From Flaviaestuariibacter sp. (GTDB lineage: Bacteria; Bacteroidota; Bacteroidia; Chitinophagales; Chitinophagaceae): DNA of 64,000 bases. The DNA lies in the NCBI GenBank assembly GCA_025963645.1, contig JAOQAI010000017.1, positions 62,001 through 126,000 of the forward strand, written 5' to 3'. Below, piece after piece: positions 25,684 through 34,344 of this stretch; position 1 is the stretch's first letter, and every line of letters begins with the position of its first letter. A program made the translations under genes and the position numbers. Below the pieces are notes generated by a model that saw only the letters and a list, made by a program, of their open reading frames with translations, made no database searches and was not told where the DNA came from.

Positions 25684-25799
25684 CCCTTTTGGGGAAACCG
25701 ATTACCTGTCCGGCAGCACATGGGATATTGTATTCTGTTAAAGGTGGGCAACCTGTCCTGAAAGCTTTAAAATATAGGGTTTTAGCCGTTTTCCACCGA

Positions 25800-25829
25800 T
25801 TGTTAATAAGTTCAATTCCCCTAAATTTG
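25800..25829 (+). promoter_or_regulatory. Promoter of the PpiD-like gene
   Basis: A TTG -33 element (25800-25802) and a TAAATTTG -7 box (25822-25829) are separated by 19 bp, the Bacteroidota sigma-A arrangement, 34 bp before the ATG. Confidence 0.65.
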
Positions 25830-25863
25830 CCCACTGTTTTAAAATAAAACCGAAACTTCACCT

Positions 25864-28020
25864 ATGTCAGTTATTCAAAGTATCAGGGACAAGTATGCTC
25901 GTATCGCTGTTATTGCCATTGGCGTGTCCCTTGTTGGTTTCATCCTGATGGATGCCTTCACCGGCCGCAGCAATATGTTTGAAGGCGGCGCCGATGAAAT
26001 AGGCGTGATCAATGGAAAGGAGATCAAGCCTGCTGATTTCGAAGCCAAAGTGAAAGCAGAGGAAGCGGCCAGCCAACAGCAAGGTTATACAGGTGATGCC
26101 GCCCGCCAGCAAGCCATTGAAGGTGTTTGGAACCAGGAAGTAACACAAACCCTGCTGGAAGAACAGTATGAGCAACTGGGACTGACCGTTAGTGCTAAAG
26201 AAGTGAATGATTACCTGTTTGGAGCCAACCCGCCCGCAAATTTGAAACAACAGTTTATTGATTCTGCTACGGGTCAATACAATGCCCAGGCAGCTCAGCA
26301 AAGAATAAACCAGATGAAAAGGGGAACTGCTGAAGAGCGTAACCAGCTAGCAATGTTTGTAGATGCTATAAAAGAGGAGCGCCGTCAAGCAAAATACACC
26401 TCCCTTTTTGCGAACACGCTTTACTTTCCGAAATGGTTGGTGGAAAAGCAAACCGCTGATAATAACCTGATCTCCAAAGTGGCGTATGTAAGTGTGCCTT
26501 ACGGTAACGATACCACTATTAAAGTAACCGACAACGAGATCAAGGAATATATCAATGCCCGTAAAAAAGAGTTCGAGCAGAAGAACGAGACACGTTCTAT
26601 CAGCTACGTCGTTTTCAATGCCGGCGCCTCTGCCGCGGATAGCGCTGCCGCAAGACAAGCCCTCCTGAGCCTGAAGCCTGCGTTTGACAGCACAAAAGAT
26701 TACGAATCTTTCTTAGCGCAGAACAATAGCGCCATGAGCTTCTACAATGGCTATATTTCTAAGAACGCTATGCAACAGCCGAATAAAGAGGCGATCTTAA
26801 GCGCACCGGTGGGTGTTACTTACGGTCCTTACCTGGATGGCGGACAGCGTCCCGTTTATGCTATGTCAAAGATCATTGATATGAGAACGTTACCAGATAC
26901 CGCCAAGGTGCGACATATCCTCATCTCTACCAGCCAGCGTAATCCGCAAACCGGGCAGATGACACCTATACGAGATGATGCTTCTGCCAAAGCCTTAGCC
27001 GATAGCGTGTACCGCTTATTGCAAAGTGGCAAGAGCTTCGACAGCCTGGTAGCTACCTTCTCCGAAGACCCGGGCAGCAAAGACAAAGGCGGTGTGTATG
27101 AAAATATCTCTACCGGGCAAATGACGGCAGCTTTCAATGATTTCGCATTCACGAACCCGGTTGGAAAGACAGGCATTGTGCCGACAGAGTTTGGTTACCA
27201 TATCATGGAAGTGTTATCGCAAAAAGGTTCTTCACCGGCGTATAAGATCGCTTATTTCGCCCGCCCGGTAGAAGCCAGCGATGAGACCGATAACACTGCC
27301 AGCAATGCTGCCAGCCAGTTTGCGGCTGATGCCAAAAACCTCGAAGCCTTTAATGCGCAGGTGGATAAATTAAGAGGGAGAGGCATCAATAAAATGACGG
27401 CAACCGATATAGCTGAGAACGGTTATAACATTGAGGGCCTGGGCGCTTCCAGGGCTCTTGTAAAAGAGGTTTTCAATGCGGATAAAGGCGATGTGTTGGC
27501 GCCACAGCGTATAGGCGAAGCTTATGTAGTAGCTGCCGTTACGGATGTGACACCTGCGGGTGTGCAAAGCGTGGCTTCTGCCAGAAGCACCGTTGAGCCG
27601 GTAATAAGAAACAAGAAAAAAGCGGCGCAGATAAAACAAAACCTGGGTACCATCACTACGCTGGAAGCTGCGTCTGCGAAAGTGGGTCAACCGATCCAAA
27701 CCGCTGATAGCTTAACGTTCAATGGCTCGAACCAGGCACTGGGCTTTGAGTCACGTGTGGTAGGTGCTTCTTTCAATCCGGCAAATAAGGGTAAAGTAGT
27801 TCCGGAAGCGATTGAAGGGCAAGCCGGCGTGTATGTGCTCCGGGTAGATGCCATCAGCGCTTTACCGGCAACGAGCGGTAACACCGCCGAGCAGCAAAAG
27901 GTAATGCAAATACAAGCCCGTCAAACCTTCATGAGCCAGATGCAAAGCGGTAACAACCCGATCATCGAGGCGTTGAAATCCTCTGCCAAGATCAAGGACA
28001 ACCGCTCTAAATTCTATTAA
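25864..28020 (+). CDS. Periplasmic peptidyl-prolyl isomerase, PpiD/SurA type
   Basis: A membrane-anchored foldase for outer-membrane and periplasmic proteins. The 718 residues have one N-terminal transmembrane helix (about 13-31), a SurA-like chaperone region (about 45-330) and a parvulin PPIC domain starting near residue 345 (KVRHILISTS, then FDSLVATFSEDPGSKDKGG and EFGYHIMEV). A second, degenerate parvulin-like region may lie at about 500-650. Length and layout match Bacteroidota PpiD proteins. It has its own promoter and terminator. Confidence 0.92.
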   Translation: MSVIQSIRDKYARIAVIAIGVSLVGFILMDAFTGRSNMFEGGADEIGVINGKEIKPADFEAKVKAEEAASQQQGYTGDAARQQAIEGVWNQEVTQTLLEEQYEQLGLTVSAKEVNDYLFGANPPANLKQQFIDSATGQYNAQAAQQRINQMKRGTAEERNQLAMFVDAIKEERRQAKYTSLFANTLYFPKWLVEKQTADNNLISKVAYVSVPYGNDTTIKVTDNEIKEYINARKKEFEQKNETRSISYVVFNAGASAADSAAARQALLSLKPAFDSTKDYESFLAQNNSAMSFYNGYISKNAMQQPNKEAILSAPVGVTYGPYLDGGQRPVYAMSKIIDMRTLPDTAKVRHILISTSQRNPQTGQMTPIRDDASAKALADSVYRLLQSGKSFDSLVATFSEDPGSKDKGGVYENISTGQMTAAFNDFAFTNPVGKTGIVPTEFGYHIMEVLSQKGSSPAYKIAYFARPVEASDETDNTASNAASQFAADAKNLEAFNAQVDKLRGRGINKMTATDIAENGYNIEGLGASRALVKEVFNADKGDVLAPQRIGEAYVVAAVTDVTPAGVQSVASARSTVEPVIRNKKKAAQIKQNLGTITTLEAASAKVGQPIQTADSLTFNGSNQALGFESRVVGASFNPANKGKVVPEAIEGQAGVYVLRVDAISALPATSGNTAEQQKVMQIQARQTFMSQMQSGNNPIIEALKSSAKIKDNRSKFY

Positions 28021-28039
28021 TCCCATTGTAGATTATACC

Positions 28040-28068
28040 AAAGCCACTCCCAAAAGAGTGGCTTTTTT
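28040..28068 (+). terminator. Rho-independent terminator of the PpiD-like gene
   Basis: A 10-bp perfect stem (AAAGCCACTC at 28040-28049 with 28056-28065) and T run, 20 bp after the stop. Confidence 0.88.
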
Positions 28069-28097
28069 GTTGCCATTTCCGTAACAGGGAAAGCGCC

Positions 28098-28105
28098 TAA
28101 TTTTG
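28098..28105 (+). promoter_or_regulatory. Candidate -7 box for the DUF2480 gene
   Basis: TAATTTTG fits TAnnTTTG and ends 4 bp before the ATG at 28110, implying a nearly leaderless mRNA. No -33 TTG is found at 19-21 bp. Confidence 0.4.
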
Positions 28106-28109
28106 CCGT

Positions 28110-28616
28110 ATGAGCGAGTTGATCATTAATAAGGTGGCAAACAGTGGACTGATGACCCTGGACCTGGAGCAGTTTTTACCAACCGCGCCGATCACTACCT
28201 ATGATCTGAAGGACAACCTTTTCATGGGATTGATCCTCAAAGAAAAAGATTTTCGCGAAGCGTTAAAAGCAGCCGATTGGACTGCTTACGGAGATAAATA
28301 TGTAGCCATTACCTGCAGCGTAGATGCGGTGATACCGGTATGGGCGTATATGCTCCTGACCTCTTATTTGCAACCGGTTGCCAAAGAAGTTTACCTCGGA
28401 TCGGAAGCAGATCTATACAAACATATTGTTTTGAAAAATATAGAAGCAATTGATAAAGAAACCTATGCCGAACAACGCGTGGTAGTAAAGGGCTGCGGGG
28501 AAATTGCTATTGATGCGTATGCGTATACAGCTATCACAGCTACCTTGTTGCCGGTAGTGAAAAGTGTGATGTATGGCGAGCCTTGCAGCACGGTGCCGGT
28601 GTATAAAAAGAAGTAA
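28110..28616 (+). CDS. DUF2480 family protein
   Basis: A 168-residue cytoplasmic protein that matches the Bacteroidota family DUF2480 in length and in segments such as NKVANSGLMTLDLEQFLP, CSVDAVIPVWAYMLL and VVVKGCGEIAIDAYAY. The function is unknown. Its stop codon abuts a dispersed repeat, and it converges with corA. Confidence 0.8.
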   Translation: MSELIINKVANSGLMTLDLEQFLPTAPITTYDLKDNLFMGLILKEKDFREALKAADWTAYGDKYVAITCSVDAVIPVWAYMLLTSYLQPVAKEVYLGSEADLYKHIVLKNIEAIDKETYAEQRVVVKGCGEIAIDAYAYTAITATLLPVVKSVMYGEPCSTVPVYKKK

Positions 28617-28647
28617 ACCCCCTGTCCCCCTGAAGGGGGAACTTAGG
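28616..28647. repeat. Dispersed C/G-run palindrome, copy A
   Basis: CCCCC/GGGGG arms with the flanking CCTAAGTTCC and ACAGGGGG blocks, directly after the DUF2480 stop. The same unit occurs inverted at 28841-28868 and inside the SDR gene at 48714-48744. The 250-bp gap 28617-28866 otherwise holds no gene. Confidence 0.75.
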
Positions 28648-28840
28648 TGAATCAGACCTTTTTTCTCAATGAGTTCTAAAGAAAAACGACTTATTTGTTA
28701 GTCACCTATATTTTTCTATTGAGCTTCCGTTGCGTCGCACTCTTGTACTACAGGAAGCTATTGAGCGTTGTGCAAACTGCTAACTGTCTCTGCAAACTTT
28801 AAATTTAAGAATGATTGCTATGAAAATGCGTCTCCGAGCG

Positions 28841-28868
28841 AAGTTCCCGCTTAGGGGGACAGGGGGTT
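28841..28868. repeat. Dispersed C/G-run palindrome, copy B
   Basis: The inverted counterpart of copy A. Its outer end GGGGGTT overlaps the corA stop codon (28867-28869), so the repeat supplies two bases of the stop. Confidence 0.75.
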
Positions 28869-29979
28869 AAAACCAACCCCTTCGCTTAAACGCGATCAGC
28901 ATCGCTATCGGAACAAAAAGCATTAAGCCTACGGCGCTATAAAAGCCCCACTCATTATGGGCGGTGGGGATGACATCAAAGTTCATCCCGAAGATGCCGC
29001 CGATCACCGTAGCCGGCGCCATGAGGCAGGTTACGATCGCCATCACCTTCATCACTTCGTTCATGCGCAGGTTCACGTTGTTCAGGTACAGGTCCTGCAT
29101 GCTCAACATCATATCGCGGTAGTTTTCGCTAAGGTCATACGCCTGAATAATGTGATCGTATACATCCTTAAAATACTTGGTGGTGCGTTCATCCAGCAAT
29201 TCGCTTTCGCTGCGAATGATGCCGCTGACCAGGTCACGTACCGGCGCAATATTTCGCTTTAATACAATCAGCTCCTTTCGGAGGTTATTGATCTTGGCCA
29301 TGGCCACCGTACTGGTGTTGCGGATCACCTCTTCTTCCAGGGCTTCCATCTTGTTACCCAGCTTTTCCATCACCAGGTAATAGCTGTCCACGATCATATC
29401 CAGCAGGGAGTAGCAGAGATAATCGGCGCCCCGCTGGCGCAGCTTGGTATTGGATAACTTCAGCCGTTCCCGAATAGGATTGAATACATCACGCTCGGGG
29501 TCTTCCTGGAAGGTGATCACGAAATCTTTACCCAGAACAATGCTGATCTGCTCCACCTCCACGCTGCCGGTCTTCTCGTCAAAATAGAGCATATTGAGCA
29601 GGCAGTACAATACGCCATCCACTTCGTCCATTTTCGGCCGCTGGTGACGGCTGACGATATCTTCTGCCAATAGCTGGTGAATACCAAAATGCTCGCACAC
29701 CTCCTCCACATCACCCTTCCGGATGCCGTCAATATTGATCCACGAGATCATGCCGTTATCGCGGCAAGGGAAGATGGCATGAACATTCTCGTAGTTCGTT
29801 TCTTCCGCCTTTGCTTCGTTGTAATTAAAGACCGACACGGCGATCTTCTCCGGTTCTTTCCGGGGTTGTTCCACCGTGGGATTGATGTTCAGGATCTGCC
29901 GGGTGCGCCCCGTATGAAAGAGAGCGGAGGGCAACAGGTAGCGCAGGTATCGTTCGGGCCTCATCCGGGAGCGTTTCAT
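28867..29979 (-). CDS. corA: Magnesium/cobalt transporter CorA
   Basis: A pentameric inner-membrane Mg2+ (Co2+) channel. The 370 residues have the large cytoplasmic N-terminal domain, a long helix region and two C-terminal transmembrane segments joined by the signature GMN (in GGIFGMNFDV), ending in a basic tail (FKRRGWF). The periplasmic loop after GMN reads IPTAHNEWG, compatible with the MPEL-like position. The start is ATG 29979, chosen because the 42-bp tandem array begins 36 bp upstream. Confidence 0.95.
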   Translation of the reverse strand: MKRSRMRPERYLRYLLPSALFHTGRTRQILNINPTVEQPRKEPEKIAVSVFNYNEAKAEETNYENVHAIFPCRDNGMISWINIDGIRKGDVEEVCEHFGIHQLLAEDIVSRHQRPKMDEVDGVLYCLLNMLYFDEKTGSVEVEQISIVLGKDFVITFQEDPERDVFNPIRERLKLSNTKLRQRGADYLCYSLLDMIVDSYYLVMEKLGNKMEALEEEVIRNTSTVAMAKINNLRKELIVLKRNIAPVRDLVSGIIRSESELLDERTTKYFKDVYDHIIQAYDLSENYRDMMLSMQDLYLNNVNLRMNEVMKVMAIVTCLMAPATVIGGIFGMNFDVIPTAHNEWGFYSAVGLMLFVPIAMLIAFKRRGWF

Positions 29980-30015
29980 GCGGCTAACTTAATGCGAAAC
30001 GGGCAGGCGGCCATA

Positions 30016-30240
30016 TTTCAAATATTGAAATTGGGCTGGCAGACAGCGGAAGGCCGGTTTCAAAAAATGAAAGGGGGGTAGCGGTGCCTGCAAGGGCGGC
30101 TTCAGATTTTGAAATAGGGTTCCCGGTGTCCGTAAGGGGGGTTTCATTTTTTGAAATAGGGCTCACGGAGAGCGAAAGGGTGGTTTCATTTTTTGAAGGC
30201 GGGTTAACAGAAGTCGCCAGGGCTATTTCAAAAATTGAAT
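30016..30240. repeat. 42-bp tandem array with palindromic cores
   Basis: Six cores of the form TTTCAnnnnnTGAAA start at 30016, 30058, 30100, 30142, 30184 and 30226, an exact 42-bp period. The 27-bp segments between cores are G-rich and only loosely alike. One minus-strand frame stays open through the array as 14-residue units (such as SKNETPLTDTGNPI) but only from a TTG codon. It lies just upstream of corA. The rest of 29980-30337 shows nothing recognisable. Confidence 0.9.
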
Positions 30241-30337
30241 AAAAGTCATCAAAAGGAGAAAACCCTTCCAACTATTTGGACAATGGCTCTCGAAGTGCGG
30301 AAGACTTCTTCTAAAATCTAGAGAGATGCCAGCCGTA

Positions 30338-30871
30338 CTATCTGGTTTCATTCAGATAATGATGAATAGCAGAAAGTGCCTCAATACAATGTTTATTCCA
30401 ATGATAGTCGAAATCAAACTTCAATCTCCAAATAATATTTTCTTTGGCAGCTACATCGTCAGTATCAAAAATCACTATTGCTCGTTTCAGGTCTTTGTAA
30501 ATGTCACCCAAATCATCTACTAAATCTCCAGTGCCTGTTTCTGCCAAATTCTTCATGTCAACTGGATTAAGTACAACCCAGTAATATGAAAAAGGAACTC
30601 TTCCGCCTATAGATTTTAGAATTGTCTTCATGACATTTTCATCGATATTGCTTTCGAAGTCTTTGTTACTCTCTGAGCGAATGGAAGGCAAGTGTCTGGC
30701 CAAAGAATAAAGCTATACAAGATGCACCTCTGTCACTCGTAAGAAATCTATTTCCGTCAAATTACTTTCCGTCTCTATGAAATTGCAATAGTTCTTAGCT
30801 GCATTCAAAAAGTCAGAAAACCGGTTCTCTTTAAAGGTTTCTTCTACTAATATTTCTTGAGAGGTTGTCAC
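30338..30871 (-). pseudogene. DUF5063-like gene interrupted by an in-frame TAG
   Basis: One continuous minus-strand frame runs from GTG 30871 (VTTSQEILVEETFKENRFSDF) to the stop at 30338, broken only by TAG at 30713-30715. Both sides read as one protein: TEIDFLRVTEVHLV before and LYSLARHLPSIRSE after. The C-terminal part (DLGDIYKDLKRAI, WRLKFDFDYHWNKHCIEAL) resembles DUF5063. With the stop read through it would be 177 residues. It starts 25 bp after the kdsB stop. It is either a fresh nonsense mutation, a sequencing error, or a readthrough case; a short product from a TTG at 30703 is less likely. Confidence 0.65.
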
Positions 30872-30896
30872 ATTTAAGTATTGCTTGTAAAAGTGT

Positions 30897-31616
30897 TTAT
30901 GGTAGTAAAGCCTGCGCCTTCTCCAAATCTTCCGGCGTATTAATATCCACCCCGATTGGCTCTGTCAATGCCATGCGTAGCGGAATGCCATGCTCTAAAA
31001 ACCGCAGGCATTCGATCTTCTCTGCATTCTCCAGCACGGTGATCGGCCATTGTACAAATTGCTGCAAGGCTGCTTTTCGAAACGCATAAACACCTATATG
31101 CCGGTAGTGTGTGATGATCATTTCCTTATTGCGCGGAAACGGGATAACGCTGCGGCTGAAGAGCAGGGAATTGCCGCTGCGATCCACCACCACTTTTACC
31201 ACGTTGGGGTTGTGCAATTCGCTTTCCTCCGAGATAATATCCATCAGCGAAGCCACCCGCACCGCCGGATCGTCAAACAGTTCGATCAACCGGCTGAGTG
31301 CTTCTTTATTAATAAAAGGGGTATCGCCCTGCACATTGATCACGACGTCAAAATCAAGGTCCTGCACGGCTTCGGCAATGCGGTCGGTGCCGCTTTCATG
31401 ATCGCTACGGGTCATGGCAACAGCGCCGCCAATGCTTTCTATTTCCTGTTGAATCGCATCGCTGTCTGTTGCCACAATGACGTCGCTAAAAAGCCCGGTA
31501 GCTTTTGTAGCAGCATAAGTGGTAGCGATGACGGTCTTATCGCCCAGCAGCTGCAACAGCTTGCCGGGGAAACGGGAAGCCGCATAGCGGGCGGGTATCA
31601 CAGCGAGGATCTTCAT
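30897..31616 (-). CDS. kdsB: 3-deoxy-manno-octulosonate cytidylyltransferase
   Basis: Activates KDO as CMP-KDO for lipid A core assembly. From ATG 31616 it is 239 residues, standard length. Motifs: IPARYAASRFPGKLL at the N terminus, ATDSDAIQQEI, MTRSDHESGTDRIAEA and VINVQGDTPFI, all diagnostic of KdsB. The frame extends upstream to 31697 without a convincing start. The DUF5063-like gene follows at 25 bp. Together with kdsD at 1-2 kb it shows that the organism makes KDO-containing lipopolysaccharide. Confidence 0.97.
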   Translation of the reverse strand: MKILAVIPARYAASRFPGKLLQLLGDKTVIATTYAATKATGLFSDVIVATDSDAIQQEIESIGGAVAMTRSDHESGTDRIAEAVQDLDFDVVINVQGDTPFINKEALSRLIELFDDPAVRVASLMDIISEESELHNPNVVKVVVDRSGNSLLFSRSVIPFPRNKEMIITHYRHIGVYAFRKAALQQFVQWPITVLENAEKIECLRFLEHGIPLRMALTEPIGVDINTPEDLEKAQALLP

Positions 31617-31635
31617 GCCTGCGAAGATAATCGGC

Positions 31636-31920
31636 TTAGCGTTCGATGCGCTTATCAAACCATAGTGTTCCGAAAGGAAAAAAGGCGGCGATGCCACCCG
31701 TGATCATTTTGCCCCACGACCACTTGAGCAGCAGCTTCGCCAACAGTAAATGAATGCAATAAAGGATGAATAATATGCCGTGTATCCACCCGACATATTT
31801 TACCGGCAGCAGTTGGCCCCAGATATATTTGAGCGGCATGGCGATAAAGAGCAGTAAGAGCCAGGAAATAGCTTCGGCATAGCCTAACCAGCGCAGGCGT
31901 TTGATGGTGGGGTGTGGCAT
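31636..31920 (-). CDS. DUF3817 small membrane protein
   Basis: A 94-residue protein with three transmembrane helices (about 12-28, 42-60, 68-86) and the DUF3817 pattern (RWLGYAEAISWLLLL, MPLKY, WIHGILFILYCIHLL). It is an inner-membrane protein of unknown role, 19 bp upstream of kdsB and in the same orientation. Confidence 0.85.
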   Translation of the reverse strand: MPHPTIKRLRWLGYAEAISWLLLLFIAMPLKYIWGQLLPVKYVGWIHGILFILYCIHLLLAKLLLKWSWGKMITGGIAAFFPFGTLWFDKRIER

Positions 31921-31969
31921 GGGAAGCGAAGATAGTGTGCAGATAGGCGGATATGCAAATGAGTGGATC

Positions 31970-32794
31970 TTAATTCAATTTACCAAAGGGCTTGCGCAGC
32001 AGCATCACAAAATTCTCATCCTGCTCGTTCGGGTAATGCTTATCGATGCCGTAGCGGATCTGCGAAGGTTCCAGTTTTCGGAAGGTTCCTAACAGTCGGT
32101 CCCATATAGAAAGCACCGCGCCATAATTACTATCGGTATAAGGCTGCTGCCAGTGGTGATGCACTTTGTGCATATTGGGCGACACAAGCACCCAGCTTAA
32201 CGCATTATCCAGCCGGCGTGGCAGGGAGATGTTAGCATGGGTGAAAGCAACCGTTATGATCAATACTGTTTGAAAGATCATTACGGCATACATGGGCGCA
32301 CCGGAAAGCAGGATGCCGGCAAAAAAGAACAGTCCACGCAAAACACTTTCTATGGGGTGATGCCGCAAGCCGGTCGTTACATCCACATTATTATCGGCAT
32401 GGTGCACCAGGTGAAACCGCCACAACAGCTTCAGTTTATGTTCGGTGACATGCACCAGCCAGCCGCCAAAGAAATCCAGCACTAAAAAAGAAATGAGGAT
32501 CGTACCTAACACAGATGCACCGGTCCAATGAACAATACCAAAACCAGTGCGGCGGCACCCGTCAGAGATCAAGACAATAATAATGGCGAGAAAGGTATGA
32601 ATGACCAGGTGCATCGCTGTAAAGCCCAGGTTTACAGAGGCGTGGCGCAGCTTGTTCTTTTTGTATTGTGGCTGAATAAGCGGTATAGCGCCTTCAATGA
32701 TCCAGAAGATCAATAGCCCGCCAACCAAAAAAGCCATTCTTTCCAATGGACGTTTTTCGAGGTCGCTAAAGTATTCGATAAGGGCTTGCCACAT
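31970..32794 (-). CDS. Sterol desaturase / fatty acid hydroxylase family protein
   Basis: An integral membrane di-iron oxygenase of 274 residues. The three histidine boxes are visible: HVTEHKLKLLWRFHLVHH (HxxxH and HxxHH), RHHPIES, and the C-terminal NMHKVHHHW with a later TDSNYG motif. About four to five membrane segments surround them. The likely reaction is hydroxylation or desaturation of a lipid; the substrate (fatty acid, carotenoid, other) is unknown. Confidence 0.88.
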   Translation of the reverse strand: MWQALIEYFSDLEKRPLERMAFLVGGLLIFWIIEGAIPLIQPQYKKNKLRHASVNLGFTAMHLVIHTFLAIIIVLISDGCRRTGFGIVHWTGASVLGTILISFLVLDFFGGWLVHVTEHKLKLLWRFHLVHHADNNVDVTTGLRHHPIESVLRGLFFFAGILLSGAPMYAVMIFQTVLIITVAFTHANISLPRRLDNALSWVLVSPNMHKVHHHWQQPYTDSNYGAVLSIWDRLLGTFRKLEPSQIRYGIDKHYPNEQDENFVMLLRKPFGKLN

Positions 32795-32803
32795 GGTTTA
32801 AAG

Positions 32804-33022
32804 TTAGTCCGAAGAATTAGAAGCCAACAGTTCTTTAGCCGTTTCCAGGTCCGACTCCGCCACCATTAGTTTAATGCCGCCTAACGCGTTATTCAGAAAC
32901 GGAGTGATCGTCATGGAGTTTTCATCCTTCAACCAGCACCGAATGCCCGCTTCTTCCAACTGCCCCCTCAGCATGTGGGCGTCCATATAATTGGAAAAGG
33001 ATTGTAACTGTACAAAATTCAT
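32804..33022 (-). CDS. DUF2007 small protein
   Basis: A 72-residue alpha/beta protein with the DUF2007 layout (YMDAHMLRGQLEEAGIRCWLKDE, then GGIKLMVAESDLETAKELL). The fold resembles small regulatory domains of the PII/ACT type. It starts 9 bp upstream of the desaturase-family gene on the same strand and probably shares its transcript. Confidence 0.8.
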   Translation of the reverse strand: MNFVQLQSFSNYMDAHMLRGQLEEAGIRCWLKDENSMTITPFLNNALGGIKLMVAESDLETAKELLASNSSD

Positions 33023-33038
33023 AGGGGGAAGATACGAA

Positions 33039-33228
33039 GCCTCACCCTAACCCTCTCCTGCGGAGCAGGAGAGGGTACAGCGCACGGGAGGCCAACTTAT
33101 ATGACTATAACCAAAAGCCCTGACATTAAAATTGTCAGGGCTTTTTCTATTCAGTATTGCAAACTGCACTATCCGGGTCTGTGCGGTGGCAGTTCCTTCT
33201 CCTGCGAGGAGAGGGCTAGGGTGAGGTT
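33039..33228. repeat. Paired inverted repeats between dnaN and DUF2007
   Basis: CCTCACCCTAACCCTCTCCT at 33040 is matched in inverse by AGGAGAGGGCTAGGGTGAGG ending at 33226, flush with the dnaN stop at 33229. Each end also has its own small palindrome (CTCCTGC/GCAGGAG in the first). It looks like a paired REP/BIME-type element with a terminator in the middle. Confidence 0.75.
33113..33146 (-). terminator. Rho-independent terminator of dnaN
   Basis: A 13-bp perfect stem (AAAAGCCCTGACA at 33113-33125 with 33133-33145) with A and T runs on either side, so it can work in both directions; the transcript arriving here is dnaN's, on the minus strand. Confidence 0.8.
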
Positions 33229-34344
33229 TTACTGATTCAGCATCAGCGGCATCACCAGCATCAGCAGGTCCTCGTTTTCTTCCACTTCGGTCGGACGAAG
33301 AATACCTGCCTTCGTTGGCGTGGACAATTCAATCCGCACCTCTTCCCCATCCGATGCATTCAGCATTTCGATCAGGAAGCGGGCATTGAAAGCGATCGTC
33401 AGGTCTTCGCCGTCGTACTGGCATTTCATGCGTTCCGCGCCTTCAAAAGAAAAGTCAACGTCCTGTGCCTGTAAGCCTAACTCACTACCGCTGATATTCA
33501 GTGCAACCTGGTTGGTACTTTTATTGGAGAAGACGCTCACCCGGCGCAAGGCGCTTTGGAACTGCGACTTGCTCACCAATAATTTATAAGGATTGTCAGC
33601 CGGGATCACCACTTTATAATCCGGGAACCGGGCATCAATGAGGCGACAGCTCAGTTGCGTGGTGCCATGCTTTACAAACAGGTGATTGCTGTTATAGTTG
33701 ATGGTCAGCTCGTCTTCATTATCAGGCAGCGCCGATTTTAAAAGGTTGAGGGGCTTGCGCGGCACAATGAAGGAATCATTCTGCGGGCAGCTCACATCGG
33801 TTCTTTTAAAACGAACCAGGCGGTGCGCATCCGTAGCAACGAATTGAATATAATCCTTGTTCAGTTCAAAGAAAACACCGGTCATTGCCGGGCGCAGGTC
33901 ATCATTGCTTACAGCAAATAAGGTTTTATTGATAGCCGTGACCAACGCGGATGAAGGCATGGTAAAGGAAGTGGTATCATCCGCAACCGGCGCCTTTGGA
34001 AAATTGTCCGGGTTCTCGCCCATCACTTTGTACTTACCATTATCGCTGGTGATCTCGATGCCAAAGTTCTTATCAATAGAGAAGGTCAGCGGCTGGTCAG
34101 CAATATTCTTTAGAGAGTCCAATAAGATCTTAGCGGGAATGCAAACCCGGCCCACCTCTTTGGCTTCTACATCCAATTGTATCCGCATCACCGTCTCCAG
34201 GTCGGTTGCCACTACGGTCAGCTTGCTGTTCTCCACTTCAAAGAGAAAATCTTCCAGTATCGGGAGCACCGTATTGGCATTGATGACACCCGATATTTGT
34301 TGCAGTTGTTTAAGCAGTTGAGAAGAAGAAACAATAAATTTCAT
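33229..34344 (-). CDS. dnaN: DNA polymerase III beta sliding clamp
   Basis: The replicative processivity clamp. From ATG 34344 it is 371 residues starting MKFIVSSSQLLKQLQQI, with three repeated clamp domains (about 1-125, 126-250, 251-371), the LPILEDFLFEV segment and the C-terminal VMPLMLNQ ending typical of Bacteroidota clamps. A GTG 12 codons upstream is in frame but not needed. It is not beside dnaA or recF; it lies about 8 kb from the origin-like region. Confidence 0.97.
   Translation of the reverse strand: MKFIVSSSQLLKQLQQISGVINANTVLPILEDFLFEVENSKLTVVATDLETVMRIQLDVEAKEVGRVCIPAKILLDSLKNIADQPLTFSIDKNFGIEITSDNGKYKVMGENPDNFPKAPVADDTTSFTMPSSALVTAINKTLFAVSNDDLRPAMTGVFFELNKDYIQFVATDAHRLVRFKRTDVSCPQNDSFIVPRKPLNLLKSALPDNEDELTINYNSNHLFVKHGTTQLSCRLIDARFPDYKVVIPADNPYKLLVSKSQFQSALRRVSVFSNKSTNQVALNISGSELGLQAQDVDFSFEGAERMKCQYDGEDLTIAFNARFLIEMLNASDGEEVRIELSTPTKAGILRPTEVEENEDLLMLVMPLMLNQ

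Noticed and set aside
25370-25861. Small frames in both strands of the origin-like gap
   Set aside because: All are short, cross DnaA boxes or the promoter, and look like chance open frames.
30016-30240. CRISPR array reading of the 42-bp repeats
   Set aside because: Cores are only 15 bases and vary in their middle, spacer-like segments resemble each other in G-rich composition, and there are no cas genes in the window.
29984-30271. 95-codon repeat ORF on the minus strand through the 42-bp array
   Set aside because: It starts only at TTG, overlaps no ribosome site that I can see, and its repeat units follow from the DNA array; it would also run up to the corA start.
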